DNA from: Bacteroidota bacterium
Lineage (GTDB): Bacteria; Bacteroidota; Ignavibacteria; Ignavibacteriales; Melioribacteraceae
Assembly: GCA_023453125.1 (NCBI GenBank)
Contig: JAEXUB010000101.1
Coordinates: forward strand, 1 to 9,678
Length of the DNA stretch: 9,678 nt
Reading direction: 5' to 3'
Part shown: positions 7,711 to 9,678 of the stretch, piece by piece
Layout of the letters: each line of letters opens with the position of its first letter
Numbering within the stretch: position 1 is the first letter of the stretch
Program-made: the position numbers and the translations under genes
Notes under the pieces: model-generated
The model's input: the letters and a program-made list of their open reading frames with translations, nothing else
What the model was told of the DNA's origin: nothing
Database searches by the model: none

Positions 7711-8223
7711 TTATTTTGCGCTTTTGAAACTGCCTATAATCGAATTCATCAGATTTTTGTTTTTATCGAACTGCGATGGTATGGTCCACACCAGGACCTG
7801 AGAAAATGCAGAGGCTGTTTCGAATGTAGTATGATAGTAGACTATCATATGTCCCCCGACCGAGCCCTTAACTATGAACTGCACCCCCTGATATCCGTTA
7901 ACGGCAAGGTTCACAGGCCCTTCAATCTGAGGTGAATTTACAGCCGAGAGAAGTTTTGCCAGCGTGATAATTGAGTGTTTCTTTATATTCCATCCTTCAA
8001 TATCCTCTTTGGTATCATTCAGTACGAGGATATAGATTCCCTTATCTTCATTGCCGTACTGAAGAGCAGCGGCTTCATTTAAATCCATTACCGAAAATCC
8101 TTCCGGTATCTTAAGCATTATCTGATTATCTGTAGAGGTTACATAAGTCGATTCCTGAGCTTGGGCTATTCCGCAAAAACCGGACAGTATAACCACTATT
8201 AATAGACATTTCACACCTTTCAT
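7711..8223 (-). CDS. Small secreted protein of unknown function, possibly PsbP/DcrB-like fold
   Basis: A 170-residue exported protein. Residues 1-22 are a signal peptide (Lys2 and Lys5, a hydrophobic core, cleavage after IAQA, leaving Gln23), so the mature chain of about 148 residues is periplasmic or outside. The order of elements is an early amphipathic strand ending IPEGFSV (39-45), a central strand GIYILVLND (62-70), a helix around 82-95, strands YQGVQFIVKG (111-120) and MIVYYHTT (126-133), and a closing helix LMNSIIGSFK (158-167). This recalls the MOG1/PsbP/DUF1795 (DcrB) alpha/beta fold, but the resemblance is by pattern only and no function follows from it. There are no catalytic motifs and only one Cys outside the mature chain region. 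The start has AGGGA about 8 bases upstream. It is the first gene of the co-oriented run that leads into the lipoproteins and sensor kinase. Confidence 0.85.
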   Translation of the reverse strand: MKGVKCLLIVVILSGFCGIAQAQESTYVTSTDNQIMLKIPEGFSVMDLNEAAALQYGNEDKGIYILVLNDTKEDIEGWNIKKHSIITLAKLLSAVNSPQIEGPVNLAVNGYQGVQFIVKGSVGGHMIVYYHTTFETASAFSQVLVWTIPSQFDKNKNLMNSIIGSFKSAK

Positions 8224-8239
8224 AACTGTTCCCTGATTT

Positions 8240-8264
8240 TATTAAACTTAGGTTCAGTTTAATA
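8240..8264. repeat. Perfect 9-bp inverted repeat before the secreted-protein gene
   Basis: TATTAAACT (8240-8248, + strand) and AGTTTAATA (8256-8264) are perfect complements around a 7-base spacer. The element ends 16 bases before the start codon at 8223 and overlaps the candidate -10 and start-site region. It could be an operator for a dimeric regulator or a 5'-leader hairpin next to the ribosome binding site. No downstream U-run makes it a terminator. Confidence 0.5.
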
Positions 8265-8284
8265 TTTTATTTTATCAGTGGCAA
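8256..8284 (-). promoter_or_regulatory. Candidate sigma-70-like promoter for the secreted-protein gene
   Basis: On the - strand TTGCCA (8284-8279; 5/6 of TTGACA) is followed after exactly 17 bases by TAAACT (8261-8256; 4/6 of TATAAT). This predicts transcription starting near 8249 with a leader of about 25 bases. The -10 lies inside one arm of the inverted repeat at 8240-8264, a typical operator position. It is a consensus match only. Confidence 0.28.
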
Positions 8285-8409
8285 AGCCGATTTTGATATT
8301 TTTCACTATTTGTGACTTTAAGACTAAAAGTAAAGTAAAACTTCTGTTACATCGATTCCTATTATATATCTCTAATATTTAATTATAATACTTTTCTATT
8401 CCCCTTATC

Positions 8410-8449
8410 ATTTGAGCAGTAAAAATTGCCTTATCGAAGATGCTCAAAT
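8410..8449. repeat. 9-bp inverted repeat just after the HsdR-N-like gene
   Basis: ATTTGAGCA (8410-8418) and TGCTCAAAT (8441-8449) are perfect complements separated by 22 bases. The first arm reached by transcription touches the stop codon of the gene at 8450. There is no U-run after the second arm on the - strand, so a canonical terminator is not supported. It may be a 3' stabilising hairpin or chance. Confidence 0.4.
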
Positions 8450-9295
8450 TTATTGAACAGTTTCTTCAAATAAAACCTGGTTTTCAGACTCGTTTGATTC
8501 AGACGTTTCAGTATTATCCTCATTTGGCACATTGTTTGGCTTTTGCATTTTAGTTTTTGATATTTTGTTTAGCTTTTTTAATACTTTTTTCTGAGCCTCA
8601 TCTGCTTTTTCGCCTTCTATAACTTCCCTTTTAAGCACTTCCATTGAAATTACTTCTTTTATTTGTTCTGCCGATACTCTTACATCAGGTACAATTTTCC
8701 TTAACTCTCTTCTGATGGCATCAATTACCGGATCGTTTAGTATGATTGCACTCAGAAAGTATTTACTTAATGCCTGTTTTTGAGAATGGTATTCATATAA
8801 TGAAGATTTCATCCATGGCTCCTTGGATATTAGAGAGATCTTTTCAACATCTTCATTTTTTCTAGGATTTAGCTTCAAGAAATCAATATCTAAAACCAGT
8901 TCCTGCTCAATTGGCTTATTAAATGCTATTTTGAATACTTTCCAATTATTTCCGTTTGTCAATACAACAAAATCAGTACCTACATTTGCTGCATAATCAA
9001 CAGCTTGTTTAACATGATTTTCTTTTAGCTCAAGGCCAATAGCTTTTACCTCAATTAAATATTCCAGTTTACCATCCAGTTTTATTGCCAAATCGCAATA
9101 TGTTGATCGTATCGAAAATTCAGAAGTGATTTCCTTGTACTTATCATATCCAAATACTTCATTTAACATATCCGTTACTATTATTACTGTATCAGCCTCA
9201 TTAACATCTCTGGATTTCGCATTATTTAAAATTGGTTGGAATTTTTTAATTCCGGCAATTAGCCTATTGGCTACTTTAACAGGCAAGGGTCCCAT
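8450..9295 (-). CDS. Stand-alone HsdR N-terminal-like (PD-(D/E)XK) nuclease-domain protein
   Basis: A 281-residue soluble protein whose residues about 35-140 match the type I restriction R-subunit N-terminal domain (HSDR_N_2 type). They contain an acidic helix with Glu46 and VFGYDKYKEITSEF, Asp68 in YCDLAIK, Glu82 and Lys84 in IEVKA, then Gln97 in a helix (HVKQAVDYA), and the strand-turn DFVVLTNGNNWKVF (108-121). The D, ExK and Q set fits an active PD-(D/E)XK nuclease fold. No helicase motor follows. Residues 155-245 are helical and charged, and the tail (256-281) is acidic low-complexity sequence. No methylase or specificity gene is nearby, so it is not a full type I system. Many genomes carry such lone proteins with no established role. 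The start has AGGAG five bases upstream. Hand-counted lines give about 28-38% G+C, lower than most of the window, which hints at horizontal acquisition. DNA cleavage is inferred from motifs. Confidence 0.86.
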   Translation of the reverse strand: MGPLPVKVANRLIAGIKKFQPILNNAKSRDVNEADTVIIVTDMLNEVFGYDKYKEITSEFSIRSTYCDLAIKLDGKLEYLIEVKAIGLELKENHVKQAVDYAANVGTDFVVLTNGNNWKVFKIAFNKPIEQELVLDIDFLKLNPRKNEDVEKISLISKEPWMKSSLYEYHSQKQALSKYFLSAIILNDPVIDAIRRELRKIVPDVRVSAEQIKEVISMEVLKREVIEGEKADEAQKKVLKKLNKISKTKMQKPNNVPNEDNTETSESNESENQVLFEETVQ

Positions 9296-9332
9296 TGCTA
9301 CTCCTACTAATTAAATTAAAAATATGAGGCAT
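9276..9332 (-). CDS. Candidate 18-codon leader ORF overlapping the HsdR-N-like gene start
   Basis: An ATG at 9332 lies seven bases after a full GGAGG (9340-9344) and opens an 18-codon frame that ends TAA at 9278-9276. It therefore overlaps the first 20 bases of the nuclease-domain gene in another frame. The peptide (begins MPHIFNLISRSS) has no recognisable motif. The strong ribosome binding site and the overlap with the next start suggest translational coupling or a leader role. AT-rich DNA readily produces such short frames, so this is a candidate only. Confidence 0.28.
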   Translation of the reverse strand: MPHIFNLISRSSNGTLAC

Positions 9333-9554
9333 AGAAAAACCTCCACTAATTAGCTTTTTCAAGAGTTGTTTCGGATTATTTGATACACAGAATAAATACC
9401 AGCTGTGCGAAACGCGCAAAGAAGCGGTGTATAATTACTGCAAAATAATTATTGATTGTCTCATTTGCAATCCCGTTTATCCACCAAAGAGATTATTAAT
9501 TTTGAATGTAGCTTTTTCTGATTTTATTGGATTTGTTAATTTGCCAAACTCGAT
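9333..9554. other. Non-coding stretch upstream of the HsdR-N-like gene
   Basis: The gap between the gene at 9295 and the edge gene stop at 9598 is about 300 bases. Besides the leader ORF and the terminator it holds AT-rich sequence with one small GC-rich patch near 9403-9426 containing TGCG/CGCA arms (9406-9409, 9415-9418). Because a terminator closes the gene to the right, the promoter of the nuclease-domain gene should be here, but I find no convincing -35/-10 pair. A 66-codon frame on the + strand (9427-9627) runs through the terminator and looks spurious. Confidence 0.5.
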
Positions 9555-9581
9555 AAAAAAAATCCCGGCAAAGCCGGGATT
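9555..9581 (-). terminator. Rho-independent terminator of the right-edge gene
   Basis: Read on the - strand, AATCCCGGC (9561-9569 complement) and GCCGGGATT pair through 9 bp around a 3-base loop (9570-9572), and the run of eight A at 9555-9562 gives a U-tract after the hairpin. It lies 16 bases beyond the stop codon at 9598 and separates that gene from the nuclease-domain gene. Confidence 0.88.
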
Positions 9582-9597
9582 AAATTTAATTTGCCTC

Positions 9598-9678
9598 TCA
9601 ATCGATGCAATAATTCTGAAAATTTGAATACAGCTTCTGTTCAAGTTCCTCAAGATCCTTTTTAAAGCGCTCTTTCAT
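9598..9678 (-). CDS. C-terminal end of an unidentified gene at the window edge
   Basis: An open frame of 26 codons ending TGA, charged and helical (begins MKERFKKDLEELEQ, ends NYCID), runs off the right edge. The ATG coincides with the last three bases of the window, so whether it is the start or an internal Met cannot be decided; a true start would give an unusually short protein. A strong terminator 16 bases downstream supports a real gene end. No family can be named from so little sequence. Confidence 0.5.
   Translation of the reverse strand: MKERFKKDLEELEQKLYSNFQNYCID

Noticed and set aside
8450..9295. A complete type I restriction-modification system
   Set aside because: The protein stops after the nuclease domain and helical tail, and no helicase motor, methylase or specificity subunit is encoded in the window.
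9427..9627. A 66-codon + strand frame near the right edge
   Set aside because: It reads straight through the terminator hairpin and into the antisense of the edge gene, with no ribosome binding site.

Overview
The window suggests a Gram-negative bacterium of the Bacteroidota/Chlorobi/Ignavibacteria neighbourhood, and my best guess is an Ignavibacteria-like lineage. The evidence is indirect. There are secreted proteins with Ala-X-Ala-Gln type cleavage sites and two lipoproteins. There is a sensor kinase whose phospho-acceptor region reads like those of that group. Several genes also have clear Shine-Dalgarno sequences (for example AGGAGG before the gene at 7614), which is unusual for typical Bacteroidia. 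No rRNA, tRNA, CRISPR array, transposase or phage gene was seen.

Left part, + strand (1-2502): the 3' part of a glycoside hydrolase family 31 alpha-glucosidase, followed 12 bases later by an exported VanX/DdpX-type D-alanyl-D-alanine dipeptidase. The pair ends at a strong bidirectional hairpin terminator (2501-2527), where transcription from the right also stops.

Middle part, - strand (8223 down to 2550): five co-oriented genes with gaps of about 50-100 bases and no convincing terminator between them. In transcription order they are a small secreted protein of unknown function, two tandem paralogous lipoproteins of an unrecognised family, a 1054-residue sodium/solute-symporter-like sensor histidine kinase (SLC5, linker, PAS, HisKA, HATPase), and a cytosolic cyclophilin. 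They may form one envelope/signalling transcription unit, but that is inferred from spacing only.

Right part, - strand (8450-9678): an AT-rich, stand-alone gene with an HsdR N-terminal-like PD-(D/E)XK nuclease domain. An 18-codon ORF with a good ribosome binding site starts just before it and overlaps its start. A Rho-independent terminator (9555-9581) separates it from a gene whose last 26 codons lie at the window edge.

The least ordinary items are the paralogous lipoprotein pair with its invariant CRGVWDEE block, the transporter-kinase fusion with no partner response regulator in view, the lone HsdR-N protein with its overlapping leader ORF, and a 9-bp inverted repeat in front of the secreted-protein gene. 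I see no complete defence or biosynthetic system.
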